Shown: positions 43,990 through 60,883, counted from the stretch's first letter. The stretch is 64,000 nucleotides of DNA from Cedecea neteri (GCF_000757825.1 NZ_CP009451.1:2604001-2668000), one strand, 5' to 3'. Made by a program: numbers and translations. The notes: generated from the letters alone by a model not told the origin.

Positions 43990-44607
43990 TATTTATCAAA
44001 AAACGGCGCGATTGAAATGTTTCACTGAGGTTAAAAAATGAGGGGGTTGCCGATGAAATGCTTGGTTACATTTAACCAAAATTTAACTCGGAATTATCCT
44101 GCTTTTAACCTCACGGTGATTGATTACCAGGGTAATAATTTTATTTGAAAATATCATCCGACTAAAAATACGCCGAAAAACGGCCTGCTTCGGATGTTAA
44201 AAGTTTAACTGGAATGTCAATGAAAGGTTTTAATGATGTTTCTGCGTGTTTTAAACAGAGTGCACATTAATCAGCTTAATTATCAGTCATCTGTAATTAG
44301 TGCTTTCTTAGGCTGCAAAATAACGTCTGACGATAAGATGTCTAATTTGTGATCGTGTGCACGCTTTGTTGTCTGGGATTTCGGCTTATTTGCACTTTTT
44401 GAGGAAGCCGATGCGATTCACCAAAAGTCAGAAAATGGCTGTGCAGAAAATTATTTAAACATTTGTTCACCTTTTCGCTACTTATTGTTTGAAATCACTG
44501 GGCCGCACCGTATAATTTGCTCGCTTTTTGAGGCTTGACTCAGCGTCGCAAAGACAGTTTTATACGACACGCGACATACCTCATTGGTAGCAGGAGTTAG
44601 AAACGTC
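43990..44607 (+). promoter_or_regulatory. rsmG-atpI interval with the atp operon promoter
   Basis: This 618-base AT-rich interval ends with the atp promoter: TTGAAA at 44489-44494 and TATAAT at 44511-44516, 16 bases apart, with surrounding sequence close to the E. coli atp promoter as I recall it. A CRP-like TGTGATCGTGTGCACG is at 44348-44363. A 31-codon frame (44053-44148) preceded by AGGGGG is the only other item; it is not supported enough to call a gene. Confidence 0.75.
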
Positions 44608-46113
<1,506 letters not shown>

Positions 46114-46163
46114 TGAGTCATCTAGCTATATCAGAACGTTAACTAACAAAGAGGCATTGTGCT

Positions 46164-46634
46164 GTGAACATTAACGCAACAATCCTCGGCCAGGCCATCG
46201 CGTTTGTCCTGTTTGTTCTGTTCTGCATGAAGTATGTATGGCCGCCTTTAATGGCAGCCATTGAGAAACGTCAAAAAGAAATTGCTGACGGTCTTGCTTC
46301 TGCTGAACGTGCTCACAAGGACCTTGACCTTGCACAGGCCAACGCGACCGACCAGCTGAAAAAAGCCAAAGCGGAAGCTCAGGTGATCATTGAGCAGGCA
46401 AACAAACGCCGTGCCCAGATCCTTGATGAAGCGAAAACTGAGGCAGAGCAGGAACGTAATAAAATCGTTGTACAGGCTCAGGCAGAAATCGACGCTGAGC
46501 GTAAACGCGCTCGTGAAGAGCTGCGTAAGCAGGTCGCTCTGCTGGCTATTGCCGGTGCCGAGAAGATAATCGAACGTTCCGTAGATGAAGCTGCTAACAG
46601 CGACATCGTCGATAAACTGGTCGCTGAACTGTAA
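46164..46634 (+). CDS. atpF: ATP synthase Fo subunit b
   Basis: The 156-residue stator protein has one N-terminal membrane helix (about 5-25) and a long charged coiled coil rich in Ala, Glu and Lys that dimerises and binds delta. The start is GTG at 46164-46166, as in E. coli, preceded by AGAGGCA. Confidence 0.97.
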   Translation: MNINATILGQAIAFVLFVLFCMKYVWPPLMAAIEKRQKEIADGLASAERAHKDLDLAQANATDQLKKAKAEAQVIIEQANKRRAQILDEAKTEAEQERNKIVVQAQAEIDAERKRAREELRKQVALLAIAGAEKIIERSVDEAANSDIVDKLVAEL

Positions 46635-46648
46635 GGAGGGAGGGGCTG

Positions 46649-47182
46649 ATGTCTGAATTTGTTACTGTAGCTCGCCCCTACGCCAAAGCAGCTTTTGACT
46701 TTGCCGTCGAACACCAGAGCATTGATCGCTGGCAGAACATGCTGGCGTTTGCTGCCGAGGTAACGAAAAACGAACAAATGGAAGAGCTCCTTTCCGGTGC
46801 ATTGGCACCCGAAACGCTCGCAGATTCGTTCATCGCCATTTGCGGCGAGCAACTGGACGCCAACGGCCAGAACCTGATTAAGGTGATGGCTGATAATGGT
46901 CGTCTAAAAGCGCTCCCGGATGTTCTCGAGCAGTTTGCGCATTTACGCGCGCTGAGTGAAGCGATTGCAGAGGTTCAGGTAACTTCTGCTGCTGAACTGA
47001 GTAATGAGCAACTCGCGAACATCACGACCGCAATGGAAAAACGTCTGTCACGCAAAGTTAAGCTGAATTGCAAAATCGATAAGTCTGTTATGGCGGGCGT
47101 TATCATCCAGTCGGGTGATATGGTCATTGACGGTAGCGTACGCGGCCGTCTTGAACGCCTTGCAGACGTCTTGCAGTCTTAA
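46649..47182 (+). CDS. atpH: ATP synthase F1 subunit delta
   Basis: The 177-residue protein joins the b2 stalk to the alpha3beta3 crown (OSCP homologue). The helical N-terminal domain starts [20 protein letters not shown]. The C-terminal [20 protein letters not shown] is the family signature. AAGGAGGGAGGGG is an exceptionally rich ribosome site just upstream. Confidence 0.97.
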   Translation: MSEFVTVARPYAKAAFDFAVEHQSIDRWQNMLAFAAEVTKNEQMEELLSGALAPETLADSFIAICGEQLDANGQNLIKVMADNGRLKALPDVLEQFAHLRALSEAIAEVQVTSAAELSNEQLANITTAMEKRLSRKVKLNCKIDKSVMAGVIIQSGDMVIDGSVRGRLERLADVLQS

Positions 47183-47194
47183 GGGGACTGGAGC

Positions 47195-48736
47195 ATGCAA
47201 CTGAATTCCACCGAAATCAGCGAACTGATCAAGCAGCGCATTGCTCAGTTCAATGTTGTGAGTGAAGCTCACAACGAAGGTACAATTGTTTCTGTAAGTG
47301 ACGGTATTATCCGCGTTCACGGCCTGGCCGATTGTATGCAGGGTGAGATGATTTCCCTGCCGGGAAACCGTTACGCTATCGCACTGAACCTGGAGCGCGA
47401 CTCCGTAGGTGCTGTAGTTATGGGTCCATACGCTGACCTTGCCGAAGGCATGAAAGTTAAGTGTACTGGCCGTATTCTGGAAGTACCGGTCGGCCGCGGC
47501 CTGCTGGGCCGTGTGGTGAACACCCTGGGTGCACCAATTGACGGTAAAGGTCCAGTTGATAACGATGGCTTCTCGCCAATCGAAGTTATCGCACCGGGCG
47601 TAATCGAACGTCAGTCCGTCGACCAGCCGGTTCAGACCGGTTATAAATCCGTCGATGCGATGATTCCAATCGGCCGTGGCCAGCGTGAGCTGATCATCGG
47701 TGACCGTCAGACCGGTAAAACCGCGATGGCAATCGATGCCATCATCAACCAGCGTGACTCCGGCATCAAATGTGTGTACGTGGCTATCGGCCAGAAAGCG
47801 TCCACCATTTCTAACGTGGTTCGTAAACTGGAAGAGCACGGTGCACTGTCCAACACTATCGTTGTTGTGGCGACTGCGTCTGAATCTGCTGCACTGCAAT
47901 ACCTGGCACCATATGCCGGTTGCGCAATGGGCGAATACTTCCGTGACCGCGGTGAAGATGCGCTGATCGTATACGATGACCTGTCCAAACAGGCTGTTGC
48001 TTATCGTCAGGTTTCCCTGCTGCTTCGTCGTCCACCAGGTCGTGAAGCATTCCCAGGCGACGTGTTCTACCTCCACTCCCGTCTGCTGGAGCGCGCATCC
48101 CGCGTTAACGCGGAATACGTGGAAGCTTTCACCAAAGGTGAAGTTAAAGGTAAAACCGGCTCCCTGACCGCTCTGCCGATCATCGAAACCCAGGCGGGTG
48201 ACGTTTCTGCGTTCGTTCCGACCAACGTAATTTCCATTACCGATGGTCAGATCTTCCTGGAAACCAACCTGTTTAACTCCGGTATTCGTCCGGCGGTTAA
48301 CCCAGGTATTTCGGTATCTCGTGTTGGTGGTGCTGCTCAGACTAAGATCATCAAGAAACTGTCCGGTGGTATCCGTACCGCGCTGGCACAGTATCGTGAA
48401 CTGGCTGCGTTCTCTCAGTTCGCATCCGATCTGGACGAAGCAACCCGCAAACAGCTGAGCCACGGTCAGAAAGTGACCGAGCTGCTGAAACAGAAACAGT
48501 ATGCCCCAATGTCTGTTGCACAGCAGGGCCTGGTGCTGTTCGCGGCTGAACGCGGTTACCTCGAAGACGTGGAACTGGCGAAAATCGGTAGCTTCGAAGC
48601 CGCTCTGCTGGCTTACGCTGACCGTGATCATGCTCCGCTGATGCAAGAAATTAACCAGACCGGTGGCTATAACGACGAGATCGAAGGCAAGCTGAAAGGC
48701 ATCCTCGACTCCTTTAAAGCAACCCAGTCCTGGTAA
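47195..48736 (+). CDS. atpA: ATP synthase F1 subunit alpha
   Basis: The 513-residue protein carries the non-catalytic nucleotide sites. The P-loop is GDRQTGKT (about 169), and the family signature [11 protein letters not shown] lies near residue 363. Length equals that of E. coli. It follows atpH by 12 bases. A long antisense frame of over 700 codons covers it and is a composition artefact. Confidence 0.98.
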   Translation: MQLNSTEISELIKQRIAQFNVVSEAHNEGTIVSVSDGIIRVHGLADCMQGEMISLPGNRYAIALNLERDSVGAVVMGPYADLAEGMKVKCTGRILEVPVGRGLLGRVVNTLGAPIDGKGPVDNDGFSPIEVIAPGVIERQSVDQPVQTGYKSVDAMIPIGRGQRELIIGDRQTGKTAMAIDAIINQRDSGIKCVYVAIGQKASTISNVVRKLEEHGALSNTIVVVATASESAALQYLAPYAGCAMGEYFRDRGEDALIVYDDLSKQAVAYRQVSLLLRRPPGREAFPGDVFYLHSRLLERASRVNAEYVEAFTKGEVKGKTGSLTALPIIETQAGDVSAFVPTNVISITDGQIFLETNLFNSGIRPAVNPGISVSRVGGAAQTKIIKKLSGGIRTALAQYRELAAFSQFASDLDEATRKQLSHGQKVTELLKQKQYAPMSVAQQGLVLFAAERGYLEDVELAKIGSFEAALLAYADRDHAPLMQEINQTGGYNDEIEGKLKGILDSFKATQSW

Positions 48737-48787
48737 CGTCTTAGCGGCCTGTCTTAGGACAGGCCGCGAGGCATTGAGGAGAAGCTC

Positions 48788-49651
48788 ATGGCCGGCGCAA
48801 AAGAGATACGTAGTAAGATCGCAAGCGTCCAGAACACGCAGAAGATCACCAAAGCGATGGAGATGGTCGCCGCTTCCAAAATGCGTAAATCGCAGGATCG
48901 CATGGCGGCCAGCCGTCCTTATGCAGATACCATGCGCAAAGTGATTGGTCACCTTGCGAACGGTAATCTGGAATATAAGCACCCATACCTGGAAGAACGC
49001 GACGTTAAGCGCGTGGGCTACCTGGTGGTGTCGACCGATCGTGGTTTGTGCGGCGGTTTGAACATTAACCTGTTCAAAAAAGTGCTGGCGGATATGAAAG
49101 AGTGGTCCGATAAGGGCGTTCAGAGCGAACTCGCGATGATCGGCTCTAAAGGCGTATCTTTCTTCAACTCCGTTGGCGGCAACGTGGTTGCTCAGGTTAC
49201 CGGCATGGGAGATAACCCTTCCCTGTCTGAACTGATCGGCCCGGTGAAAGTGATGCTGCAAGCCTACGACGAAGGTCGTCTGGACAAGCTGTACGTTGTC
49301 AGCAACAAATTTGTCAACACCATGTCTCAGGTTCCGACCATCACTCAGCTGCTGCCGTTACCGGCATCAGAAGATGAGGATCTGAAGCGTAAATCCTGGG
49401 ACTACCTGTACGAACCGGATCCGAAAGCGCTGCTGGACACCCTGCTGCGTCGTTATGTCGAATCGCAGGTTTATCAGGGCGTCGTAGAAAACCTGGCCAG
49501 TGAGCAGGCCGCGCGTATGGTGGCGATGAAAGCCGCAACCGATAACGGCGGTAGCCTGATTAAAGAGCTGCGGTTGGTCTACAACAAAGCTCGTCAGGCA
49601 AGCATTACTCAGGAACTTACCGAAATCGTCGGTGGCGCGTCCGCGGTTTAA
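48788..49651 (+). CDS. atpG: ATP synthase F1 subunit gamma
   Basis: The 287-residue central-shaft protein has long N- and C-terminal helices ([20 protein letters not shown] and [15 protein letters not shown]) that form the coiled coil inside the alpha3beta3 ring. [15 protein letters not shown] is conserved. An ERIC element follows before atpD. ATTGAGGAGAAGCTC supplies the ribosome site. Confidence 0.98.
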   Translation: MAGAKEIRSKIASVQNTQKITKAMEMVAASKMRKSQDRMAASRPYADTMRKVIGHLANGNLEYKHPYLEERDVKRVGYLVVSTDRGLCGGLNINLFKKVLADMKEWSDKGVQSELAMIGSKGVSFFNSVGGNVVAQVTGMGDNPSLSELIGPVKVMLQAYDEGRLDKLYVVSNKFVNTMSQVPTITQLLPLPASEDEDLKRKSWDYLYEPDPKALLDTLLRRYVESQVYQGVVENLASEQAARMVAMKAATDNGGSLIKELRLVYNKARQASITQELTEIVGGASAV

Positions 49652-49660
49652 CCAGGTTAT

Positions 49661-51190
<1,530 letters not shown>

Positions 51191-51209
51191 CGCCTAATCG
51201 GAGGGTGAC

Positions 51210-51629
51210 ATGGCTATGACTTACCACCTGGACGTCGTCAGCGCGGAGCAGCAAATGTTCTCCGGTCTGGTCGAGAAGATCCAGGTAACGGGTAGCGAAG
51301 GCGAGCTGGGTATTTTCCCAGGCCACGCGCCGCTGCTCACCGCCATTAAGCCTGGTATGATTCGCATCGTTAAGCAGCACGGACATGAAGAGTTTATCTA
51401 CCTGTCCGGCGGTGTTCTGGAAGTGCAGCCGGGTAACGTAACCGTCCTGGCTGACACCGCGATTCGCGGCCAGGATCTCGACGAAGCGCGTGCCCTGGAA
51501 GCGAAACGCAAAGCTGAAGAGCACATGCATAGCTCCCACGGTGACGTGGATTACGCTCAGGCTTCTGCTGAACTGGCTAAAGCGATCGCCAAACTGCGCG
51601 TTATCGAGTTAACCAAAAAAGCGATGTAA
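51210..51629 (+). CDS. atpC: ATP synthase F1 subunit epsilon
   Basis: The 139-residue protein has an N-terminal beta-sandwich ([20 protein letters not shown]) and a C-terminal helical hairpin that can extend into the F1 core to inhibit ATP hydrolysis. It is the last gene of the operon and is followed by a strong terminator. Length equals that of E. coli. Confidence 0.97.
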   Translation: MAMTYHLDVVSAEQQMFSGLVEKIQVTGSEGELGIFPGHAPLLTAIKPGMIRIVKQHGHEEFIYLSGGVLEVQPGNVTVLADTAIRGQDLDEARALEAKRKAEEHMHSSHGDVDYAQASAELAKAIAKLRVIELTKKAM

Positions 51630-51648
51630 CTACCTGCTTGAAAAGACA

Positions 51649-51684
51649 AATGCCAGTCCGGGAAACCTGACTGGCATTTTTTTT
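51649..51684 (+). terminator. atp operon terminator
   Basis: AATGCCAGTC and GACTGGCATT form a perfect 10-bp stem with a 10-base loop, followed by eight T residues. Confidence 0.93.
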
Positions 51685-51847
51685 ATCTTTCAACTTTATT
51701 CCGCCTTCAAAATAATTGTAAAACCAGCGAGATAGCGTGGTCTGCGGGGTGTGTTGGCACCATTTTGACCTTAAATCCCATGGATTCTGCCGCCGTTACT
51801 GCTATAAAAGACTCAGATAACATTATGGCGGTTAAATTAGCAGCAAC

Positions 51848-51870
51848 GTATTTTTTGGTGCAAAATATGT
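51848..51870 (+). promoter_or_regulatory. Possible NagC operator upstream of glmU
   Basis: GTATTTTTTGGTGCAAAATATG is an imperfect AT-rich inverted repeat with a central GTGC, resembling NagC sites. E. coli glmUS is activated by NagC bound at two upstream sites, one close to the promoter. The glmU promoter itself could not be assigned in 51685-51926, and no gene is seen there. Confidence 0.4.
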
Positions 51871-51926
51871 AGAATTTTCAAGGCTAAATCGCTTTACTTC
51901 ACACACTAAACAGATTCAGGACACGT

Positions 51927-53297
51927 ATGTCAAACAGCGCAATGAGCGTGGTTATCCTTGCCGCAGGCAAAGGGACCCGCATGTACTCAGATCTTCCTAA
52001 GGTGCTGCACACGCTGGCCGGGAAGCCAATGGTTCAGCATGTCATTGATGCCGCGAATAAATTAGGCGCCCAGCGGGTTAACCTGGTGTATGGCCACGGC
52101 GGCGATCTGCTCAAACAGACCCTGAACGATGAGGCCCTCAACTGGGTGCTGCAGGCTGAGCAGCTGGGAACCGGCCACGCCATGCAGATGGCGGCCCCGT
52201 TCTTTGCCGATGACGAAGATATTCTGATGCTGTACGGCGATGTGCCGCTGATCTCGGTGGAGACTTTGCAGCGCCTGCGTGAAGCCAAACCGCAGGGTGG
52301 CATCGGCCTGCTGACCGTTAAGCTGGACGACCCTACCGGCTATGGCCGCATTGCGCGGGAAAATGGCAAGGTCGTTGGCATCGTTGAGCATAAAGACGCC
52401 AGCGAAGAGCAGCGCAAAATCAACGAAATCAACACCGGGATTCTGGTGGCTAACGGCGCAGACCTGAAGCGCTGGCTTGGTAAGCTGGATAACAACAACG
52501 CCCAGGGCGAGTTCTACATCACGGACATTATTGCCCTGGCCCACGGTGAAGGGCGCGAAATCGCCGCCGTTCATCCGGATCGCCTGAGTGAGGTCGAAGG
52601 CGTAAATAACCGCCTGCAGCTCTCTCGTCTGGAACGTGTCTTCCAAACGGAACAGGCCGATAAGCTGCTGCTGGCTGGCGTGATGCTGCGCGATCCGGCT
52701 CGTTTCGATCTGCGCGGTGAATTAACGCACGGGCGCGATGTTGAAATCGATACTAATGTCATTGTGGAAGGCCGCGTGGCGCTGGGCAACCGCGTGAAGA
52801 TCGGGACCGGCTGCGTGATTAAAAACGCGGTTATCGGCGATGACTGCGAAATCAGCCCATATACGGTTATCGAAGATGCGACGCTTGAAGCCGCCTGCAC
52901 CATCGGGCCATTTGCCCGCCTGCGTCCTGGTGCCGAACTGGCGGAAGGTGCTCACGTTGGCAACTTCGTCGAGATGAAGAAAGCGCGCCTGGGTAAAGGC
53001 TCTAAAGCGGGCCATCTGAGCTACCTCGGTGATGCCGAAATTGGCGACAACGTGAATATTGGCGCAGGTACCATCACCTGTAACTACGACGGTGCGAATA
53101 AACACAAAACCATTATCGGTGACGACGTGTTTGTGGGCTCTGATACCCAGCTGGTGGCGCCGGTTACCGTGGCGAGTGGCGTTACGATTGGCGCCGGGAC
53201 GACCGTCACGCGTGACGTGGCTGAAAATGAACTGGTGATCAGTCGCGTAAAACAGAAACACATCCAGGGCTGGCAGCGTCCGGTGAAGAAAAAGTAA
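51927..53297 (+). CDS. glmU: Bifunctional GlcNAc-1-phosphate uridylyltransferase / glucosamine-1-phosphate acetyltransferase
   Basis: The 456-residue trimeric enzyme makes UDP-GlcNAc in two steps. The N-terminal uridylyltransferase domain has [18 protein letters not shown]. The C-terminal left-handed beta-helix acetyltransferase has hexapeptide repeats and [20 protein letters not shown]. The first residues ([14 protein letters not shown]) are close to E. coli. It precedes glmS by 241 bases holding a palindromic repeat pair. Confidence 0.97.
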   Translation: MSNSAMSVVILAAGKGTRMYSDLPKVLHTLAGKPMVQHVIDAANKLGAQRVNLVYGHGGDLLKQTLNDEALNWVLQAEQLGTGHAMQMAAPFFADDEDILMLYGDVPLISVETLQRLREAKPQGGIGLLTVKLDDPTGYGRIARENGKVVGIVEHKDASEEQRKINEINTGILVANGADLKRWLGKLDNNNAQGEFYITDIIALAHGEGREIAAVHPDRLSEVEGVNNRLQLSRLERVFQTEQADKLLLAGVMLRDPARFDLRGELTHGRDVEIDTNVIVEGRVALGNRVKIGTGCVIKNAVIGDDCEISPYTVIEDATLEAACTIGPFARLRPGAELAEGAHVGNFVEMKKARLGKGSKAGHLSYLGDAEIGDNVNIGAGTITCNYDGANKHKTIIGDDVFVGSDTQLVAPVTVASGVTIGAGTTVTRDVAENELVISRVKQKHIQGWQRPVKKK

Positions 53298-53307
53298 CGG
53301 ATTTATA

Positions 53308-53404
53308 CCCCTCACCCTAATCCTCTCTCCACAGGAGAGAGGGGATCGTTCGGTGCGGTGTTTTTCTCCTTCGCCCCTTTGGGGAGAGGGTCGGGGTGAG
53401 GGGA
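53308..53404. repeat. Inverted pair of REP-like palindromes between glmU and glmS
   Basis: One unit (53308-53345) reads CCCCTCACCC, then CTCTCTCC-ACA-GGAGAGAG. The other (53372-53404) reads CGCCCCTTTGGGG, then AGAGGGTCGGGGTGAGGGG. They face each other, so CCCCTCACCC can also pair with GGGGTGAGGGG over the whole interval. The layout recalls the paired REP units of BIMEs. It lies about ten bases after the glmU stop. Confidence 0.75.
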
Positions 53405-53477
53405 TAACATAATCCTCCCCCCAAAGGCAGTAACCATAAAAATAACCCCACTCTCTACAAGGCTCGGGGCTCCGGAA

Positions 53478-53538
53478 AACCGGAAAAAACAGGTCAGCGA
53501 CAACACATGGCTAACGCCATTCTCAGGACTTAAAAATT
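53478..53538 (+). promoter_or_regulatory. glmS mRNA leader (probable GlmZ sRNA target)
   Basis: The leader AAAAAACAGGTCAGCGACAA, then CACATGGCTAACGCCATTCT and CAGGACTTAAAAATT before the ATG, is very close to the E. coli glmS leader. There GlmZ pairs upstream of the Shine-Dalgarno and opens an inhibitory stem. The ATGGC and GCCAT segments here can pair just before the AGGA site. GlmZ lies outside the window. Confidence 0.6.
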
Positions 53539-55368
53539 ATGTGTGGAATTGTTGGCGCAGTAGCGCAACGCGATATCGCTGAAATCCTTCTTGAAGGACT
53601 ACGTCGTCTGGAATACCGCGGGTATGACTCGGCGGGCCTGGCGGTCGTGGACGACAAAGGTCAGATGACCCGTCTTCGCCGTCTGGGTAAAGTGCAGAAG
53701 CTGGCGGAAGCCGCGGAAGAAACCGCTCTGCATGGTGGCACCGGTATCGCTCACACTCGCTGGGCAACGCACGGCGAACCTTCAGAAATTAATGCCCACC
53801 CACATGTTTCCGACCACATCGTGGTGGTGCATAACGGTATCATCGAAAACCATGAACCGCTGCGTGAAGCGCTGCAGTCTCGTGGCTACACGTTTGTTTC
53901 ACAGACCGATACCGAGGTTATTGCTCACCTGGTGCACTGGGAGCTGGAACAGGGCGGCACGCTGCGCGAGGCGGTACTTCGTGCTATCCCACAGCTTCGC
54001 GGCGCTTACGGCACCGTTATCATGGACACCCGTAACCCTGATGTTCTGCTGGCCGCACGTTCCGGCAGCCCGATGGTTATCGGTCTTGGGATGGGTGAAA
54101 ACTTTATCGCTTCTGACCAGCTGGCGCTGCTGCCGGTGACCCGTCGCTTTATCTTCCTGGAAGAGGGCGATATCGCCGAAGTGACCCGCCGCGCGGTCAC
54201 TGTTTTTGATACCAAAGGCGAGCAGGTTAAGCGCCCGGACATCGAATCTAATCTGCAGTATGACGCTGGCGACAAAGGCATTTATCGTCACTACATGCAG
54301 AAAGAGATCTACGAGCAGCCGAACGCCATCAAAAACACCCTTGCCGGGCGTATCAGCCACGGCGAAGTGGATTTGACGGAGCTGGGGCCAAAAGCCAATG
54401 AAATGCTCTCTCAGGTCGAGCATATTCAAATCGTAGCCTGCGGCACCTCCTATAACTCAGGTATGGTTTCCCGCTACTGGTTTGAATCGCTGGCCGGCGT
54501 GCCTTGTGATGTCGAAATCGCCTCTGAATTCCGCTACCGCAAATCTGCCGTGCGCCGCAACAGCCTGATGATCACCCTTTCCCAGTCTGGCGAAACGGCG
54601 GACACCCTGGCGGCGCTGCGCCTCTCCAAAGAGCTGGGCTATCTTGGTTCACTGGCGATTTGTAACGTGGCTGGCTCTTCTCTGGTGCGCGAATCCGACC
54701 TGGCGCTGATGACCAATGCCGGCACGGAAATCGGCGTGGCTTCAACCAAAGCGTTCACCACCCAGCTCACCGTGCTGCTGATGCTGGTGGCGAAGCTGAG
54801 CCGTCTGAAGGGTGCTGACGCTAAGATTGAGCAAGATATCGTGCATGGCCTGCAGGCGCTGCCAAGCCGTATCGAGCAGATGCTGTCCCAGGACAAACGC
54901 ATTGAAGCATTAGCAGAAGATTTCTCCGACAAACATCATGCGCTGTTCCTTGGCCGTGGCGATCAGTACCCGATCGCCATGGAAGGCGCGCTGAAGCTCA
55001 AAGAGATCTCCTACATTCACGCCGAAGCCTATGCGGCCGGCGAGCTGAAGCACGGCCCGCTGGCGCTGATCGACGCTGATATGCCGGTTATCGTTGTGGC
55101 GCCGAACAACGAGCTGTTGGAAAAACTGAAATCCAACATCGAAGAAGTTCGCGCCCGCGGCGGCCAGCTGTATGTCTTTGCCGACCGTGACGCAGGCTTT
55201 ACCAGCAGCGACAACATGCACATCATCGAGATGCCGCATGTGGAAGAGGTGATTGCCCCAATCTTCTACACCGTGCCGCTGCAGCTGCTGTCCTACCACG
55301 TGGCGCTGATCAAAGGCACCGACGTGGACCAGCCGCGTAACCTGGCGAAATCGGTAACAGTGGAATAA
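53539..55368 (+). CDS. glmS: Glutamine-fructose-6-phosphate aminotransferase (isomerising)
   Basis: The 609-residue enzyme makes glucosamine-6-phosphate, the entry to amino-sugar synthesis. The glutaminase domain begins with catalytic Cys2 (MCGIVGAV). Two SIS domains in the C-terminal half bind the sugar phosphate ([20 protein letters not shown]), and the conserved end is NLAKSVTVE. Length equals that of E. coli. Confidence 0.98.
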   Translation: MCGIVGAVAQRDIAEILLEGLRRLEYRGYDSAGLAVVDDKGQMTRLRRLGKVQKLAEAAEETALHGGTGIAHTRWATHGEPSEINAHPHVSDHIVVVHNGIIENHEPLREALQSRGYTFVSQTDTEVIAHLVHWELEQGGTLREAVLRAIPQLRGAYGTVIMDTRNPDVLLAARSGSPMVIGLGMGENFIASDQLALLPVTRRFIFLEEGDIAEVTRRAVTVFDTKGEQVKRPDIESNLQYDAGDKGIYRHYMQKEIYEQPNAIKNTLAGRISHGEVDLTELGPKANEMLSQVEHIQIVACGTSYNSGMVSRYWFESLAGVPCDVEIASEFRYRKSAVRRNSLMITLSQSGETADTLAALRLSKELGYLGSLAICNVAGSSLVRESDLALMTNAGTEIGVASTKAFTTQLTVLLMLVAKLSRLKGADAKIEQDIVHGLQALPSRIEQMLSQDKRIEALAEDFSDKHHALFLGRGDQYPIAMEGALKLKEISYIHAEAYAAGELKHGPLALIDADMPVIVVAPNNELLEKLKSNIEEVRARGGQLYVFADRDAGFTSSDNMHIIEMPHVEEVIAPIFYTVPLQLLSYHVALIKGTDVDQPRNLAKSVTVE

Positions 55369-55393
55369 GCTGTTGTCATAAATGTTGAAGAAT

Positions 55394-55418
55394 AAGCTGC
55401 CTACGGGCAGCTTTTTTA
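55394..55418 (+). terminator. glmS terminator
   Basis: AGCTGCC-TAC-GGGCAGCT is a seven- to eight-base-pair stem followed by six T, 26 bases after the glmS stop. Confidence 0.9.
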
Positions 55419-55499
55419 TTGCCCGCTTGTTGAGTTTAACTATTTGATTTTTATTCGAATAATAAGTGGGTTTGGCTTAGGTATTATTGCAGGTCTGCA

Positions 55500-55551
55500 T
55501 TGTCATAAAACCGTCATAATTCGTACATTTAACTGTCACCAAACTGTCCTA
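55500..55551 (+). promoter_or_regulatory. Two PHO boxes of the pstS promoter
   Basis: TTGTCATAAAACCGTCATA (55500-55518) and CTGTCACCAAACTGTCCTA (55533-55551) each contain two CTGTCAT-like repeats at 11-base spacing, the PhoB recognition pattern. As in other Pho promoters they replace the -35 region. Confidence 0.92.
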
Positions 55552-55607
55552 TTTTCTACCCTGTATTTAATTAAACAACAATTTACGAACATCTGGCAGG
55601 AGACATT

Positions 55608-56648
55608 ATGAACGTTATGCGTACCACTGTCGCAACTGTTGTCGCCGCGACCTTATCTCTGAGCGCTTCTACTGCGTTTGCAGCTGCAAGCCTGACTGGC
55701 GCTGGTGCAACTTTCCCTGCGCCGGTGTATGCCAAGTGGGCAGATACCTACCAGAAAGAAACTGGTAACAAGGTGAACTACCAGGGTATCGGTTCCTCCG
55801 GCGGCGTGAAGCAAATCATTGCTAACACCGTTGACTTCGGCGCTTCTGACGCCCCTCTGGCGGATGACAAATTACAGCAAGAAGGCCTGTTCCAGTTCCC
55901 TACCGTGATCGGCGGCGTGGTGCTGGCGGTTAACCTGCCGGGCTTCAAGTCTGGCGAACTGGTGCTGGACGGCAAAACCCTGGGTGACATCTACCTGGGC
56001 ACCATCAAAAAATGGAACGACCCGGCGATTGCTAAGCTGAACCCAGGCCACAAGCTGCCGGATCAGAACATCGCGGTTGTTCGTCGTGCTGACGGCTCCG
56101 GTACTTCCTTCGTGTTCACCAGCTACCTGGCTAAAGTGAACGAAGAGTGGAAAACCAAAATCGGCGCAGGCTCTACCGTTAACTGGCCAACCGGCCTGGG
56201 CGGTAAAGGTAACGACGGCATCGCGGCCTTCGTACAGCGTCTGCCTGGCTCTATCGGCTACGTTGAATACGCTTACGCTAAGCAAAACAACCTGACTTAC
56301 ACCAAGCTGCTGTCCGCTGACGGTAAGCCGGTTAGCCCGACCGAAGCAAACTTTGCTAACGCGGCTAAAGGCGCTGACTGGAGCAAATCCTTCGCACAGG
56401 ATCTGACCAACCAGAAAGGTGACGAAGCGTGGCCAATTACCTCCACCACCTTCATCCTGGTCCACAAAGAGCAGAAAAACCCTGAGCAGGGCGCAGAAGT
56501 GCTGAAGTTCTTTGACTGGGCATACAAATCTGGCGCGAAAGAAGCTAACGCCCTGGATTACGCAACGCTGCCGGCCTCTGTGGTTGAGCAAGTTCGCGCT
56601 GCATGGAAGACCAATGTAAAAGACAGCTCCGGTAAGGCGCTGTACTAA
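55608..56648 (+). CDS. pstS: Phosphate ABC transporter periplasmic binding protein
   Basis: The 346-residue precursor has a signal peptide ending near STAFA. The mature protein binds orthophosphate with [18 protein letters not shown] and RADGSGTSF segments. It feeds PstCAB, and under phosphate limitation it is among the most strongly PhoB-induced proteins. AGGAGA precedes the ATG. Confidence 0.98.
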   Translation: MNVMRTTVATVVAATLSLSASTAFAAASLTGAGATFPAPVYAKWADTYQKETGNKVNYQGIGSSGGVKQIIANTVDFGASDAPLADDKLQQEGLFQFPTVIGGVVLAVNLPGFKSGELVLDGKTLGDIYLGTIKKWNDPAIAKLNPGHKLPDQNIAVVRRADGSGTSFVFTSYLAKVNEEWKTKIGAGSTVNWPTGLGGKGNDGIAAFVQRLPGSIGYVEYAYAKQNNLTYTKLLSADGKPVSPTEANFANAAKGADWSKSFAQDLTNQKGDEAWPITSTTFILVHKEQKNPEQGAEVLKFFDWAYKSGAKEANALDYATLPASVVEQVRAAWKTNVKDSSGKALY

Positions 56649-56660
56649 GTGCAAAAATCT

Positions 56661-59383
<2,723 letters not shown>

Positions 59384-59395
59384 TTGGAGAGCGCG

Positions 59396-60121
59396 ATGGA
59401 TAACCTCAACTTAAACAAACATATTTCTGGTCAGTTCAACGCCGAGCTGGAGTACATCCGTACTCAGGTGATGACGATGGGCGGGCTGGTGGAACAGCAG
59501 CTCTCCGACGCGATCACCGCGATGCACAACCAGGACAGCGAGCTGGCGAAGCGCGTTATCGCCGGTGACCAAAAGGTCAACATGATGGAAGTGGCGATCG
59601 ATGAAGCCTGCGTGCGCATCATCGCCAAACGCCAGCCAACCGCCAGCGACCTGCGCCTGGTGATGGCCATCATCAAAACCATCGCCGAGCTGGAACGTAT
59701 TGGTGACGTAGCGGATAAAATCTGCCGCACCGCGCTGGAGAAATTCTCCCAGCAGCACCAGCCGCTGCTGGTCAGCCTCGAGTCGCTGGGGCGCCACACC
59801 GTGCAAATGCTGCACGACGTGCTGGACGCTTTCGCGCGTATGGATCTGGATGAAGCGGTACGTATCTACCGCGAAGACAAGAAAGTTGACCAGGAATATG
59901 AAGGTATCGTGCGTCAGCTGATGACCTACATGATGGAAGACTCCCGCACCATTCCAAGCGTGCTGACCGCGCTGTTCTGCGCCCGTTCCATCGAGCGTAT
60001 CGGTGACCGTTGCCAGAACATCTGCGAATACATCTTCTACTTCGTGAAGGGACAGGACTTCCGTCACGTGGGCGGCGATGAGCTGGACAAGCTGCTGGCG
60101 GGTAAAGACCCGAAAGAGTAA
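59396..60121 (+). CDS. phoU: Phosphate-specific transport system accessory protein PhoU
   Basis: The 241-residue protein is made of two three-helix bundles, each with a metal-binding E(D)XXXD-type motif ([12 protein letters not shown] and [12 protein letters not shown]). It is the negative regulator linking PstSCAB to the PhoR-PhoB system. The ATG at 59396 with GGAGA upstream gives the family length; a TTG four codons earlier is disregarded. In K-12 bgl genes follow; here yiiM is next, on the opposite strand. Confidence 0.98.
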   Translation: MDNLNLNKHISGQFNAELEYIRTQVMTMGGLVEQQLSDAITAMHNQDSELAKRVIAGDQKVNMMEVAIDEACVRIIAKRQPTASDLRLVMAIIKTIAELERIGDVADKICRTALEKFSQQHQPLLVSLESLGRHTVQMLHDVLDAFARMDLDEAVRIYREDKKVDQEYEGIVRQLMTYMMEDSRTIPSVLTALFCARSIERIGDRCQNICEYIFYFVKGQDFRHVGGDELDKLLAGKDPKE

Positions 60122-60133
60122 GTGCACTTCTTT

Positions 60134-60172
60134 CCCCCCTCTCCCCTTTGGGGAGAGGGCTGGGGTGAGGGG
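60134..60172 (+). repeat. REP-like palindrome after phoU
   Basis: CCCTCTCCCC-TTT-GGGGAGAGGG is a perfect ten-base-pair stem followed by CTGGGGTGAGGGG. It belongs to the same family as 33781-33817 and 53308-53404. It fills the gap between the convergent phoU and yiiM and may serve as 3'-end protection. Confidence 0.8.
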
Positions 60173-60175
60173 CAG

Positions 60176-60853
60176 TTACTTCCCGAGCAAACGCCGCGAA
60201 TTATCCTCTATCTTTCTTGAAATACGCCTTTTCTGCATCGTTCTGCTCCAGCTCACCGACAACCCAGCCGCCGACAAAAGCCGATGATATTGCGAATCAT
60301 CAAACGGCATATGCCAGGCAATGGCGATAGCTTCTGCCACCGTCACGTCGCTAACGCGTGAAACCAGCTCCAGCGGCGCATCGGCAGAAACGCTCCCCGC
60401 CAGAATCACGCGATAAAGCCAGCCGCAGTAGCCTGCTTCCTGCATCCGCGCCGCCATATCCTCTACGCCAAAATGGTAGTTAAGCTTAAAGCACGGCGAG
60501 CGAGGCTGGGTTACCTGAATCAGCGCCTCACCCCAGCGGTAAATATCGCCCATATAGACGTTCTTTTCCGTCATCCCTTGCGTAGACAGGTTTTCGCCGA
60601 AGGCCGGGGCATTAAACAGTTCCGCCTTATCCGGGAAGATTTGCGCCCAATACTGATAATGCTCGCGCGGATAGTGGCACAGCGCCCTGTCTGGCCCGCC
60701 GTGAATCACCTTCTCCGCCTGTTGATCGCCCTCAAGCCCAGTCTCGGTTAAGCGAAGCTCGCCGTCCACCTGAACCTTGGCGATGGCGCTGGGCCGGCTC
60801 CCTTCGTAATCACGAATCTGGCCGGCGTAAACCTGAAGCGGATAGCGGTGCAT
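60176..60853 (-). CDS. yiiM: MOSC-domain protein YiiM (6-N-hydroxylaminopurine resistance protein)
   Basis: The 225-residue protein has a MOSC domain (about 45-165, GGPDRALCHYPREHY and FGENLSTQG) and a C-terminal three-alpha-helix domain. PRSPCFKLNYHFG holds the Cys proposed to bind the molybdenum cofactor. The E. coli homologue helps detoxify N-hydroxylated base analogues. The ATG at 60851-60853 with GGGAG upstream is chosen over a ten-codon extension. sodA lies upstream with its terminator between; in K-12 kdgT separates the two genes. Confidence 0.93.
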   Translation of the reverse strand: MHRYPLQVYAGQIRDYEGSRPSAIAKVQVDGELRLTETGLEGDQQAEKVIHGGPDRALCHYPREHYQYWAQIFPDKAELFNAPAFGENLSTQGMTEKNVYMGDIYRWGEALIQVTQPRSPCFKLNYHFGVEDMAARMQEAGYCGWLYRVILAGSVSADAPLELVSRVSDVTVAEAIAIAWHMPFDDSQYHRLLSAAGLSVSWSRTMQKRRISRKIEDNSRRLLGK

Positions 60854-60883
60854 AAGCGACTCCCTGCGTTGTGCTACGGACAT

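Noticed and set aside
47048..49261. 737-codon open frame on the minus strand across atpA and atpG
   Set aside because: It is fully antisense to two unmistakable genes, has no family resemblance and an unnatural composition rich in Phe, His and Gln. It results from strong codon bias in atpA.
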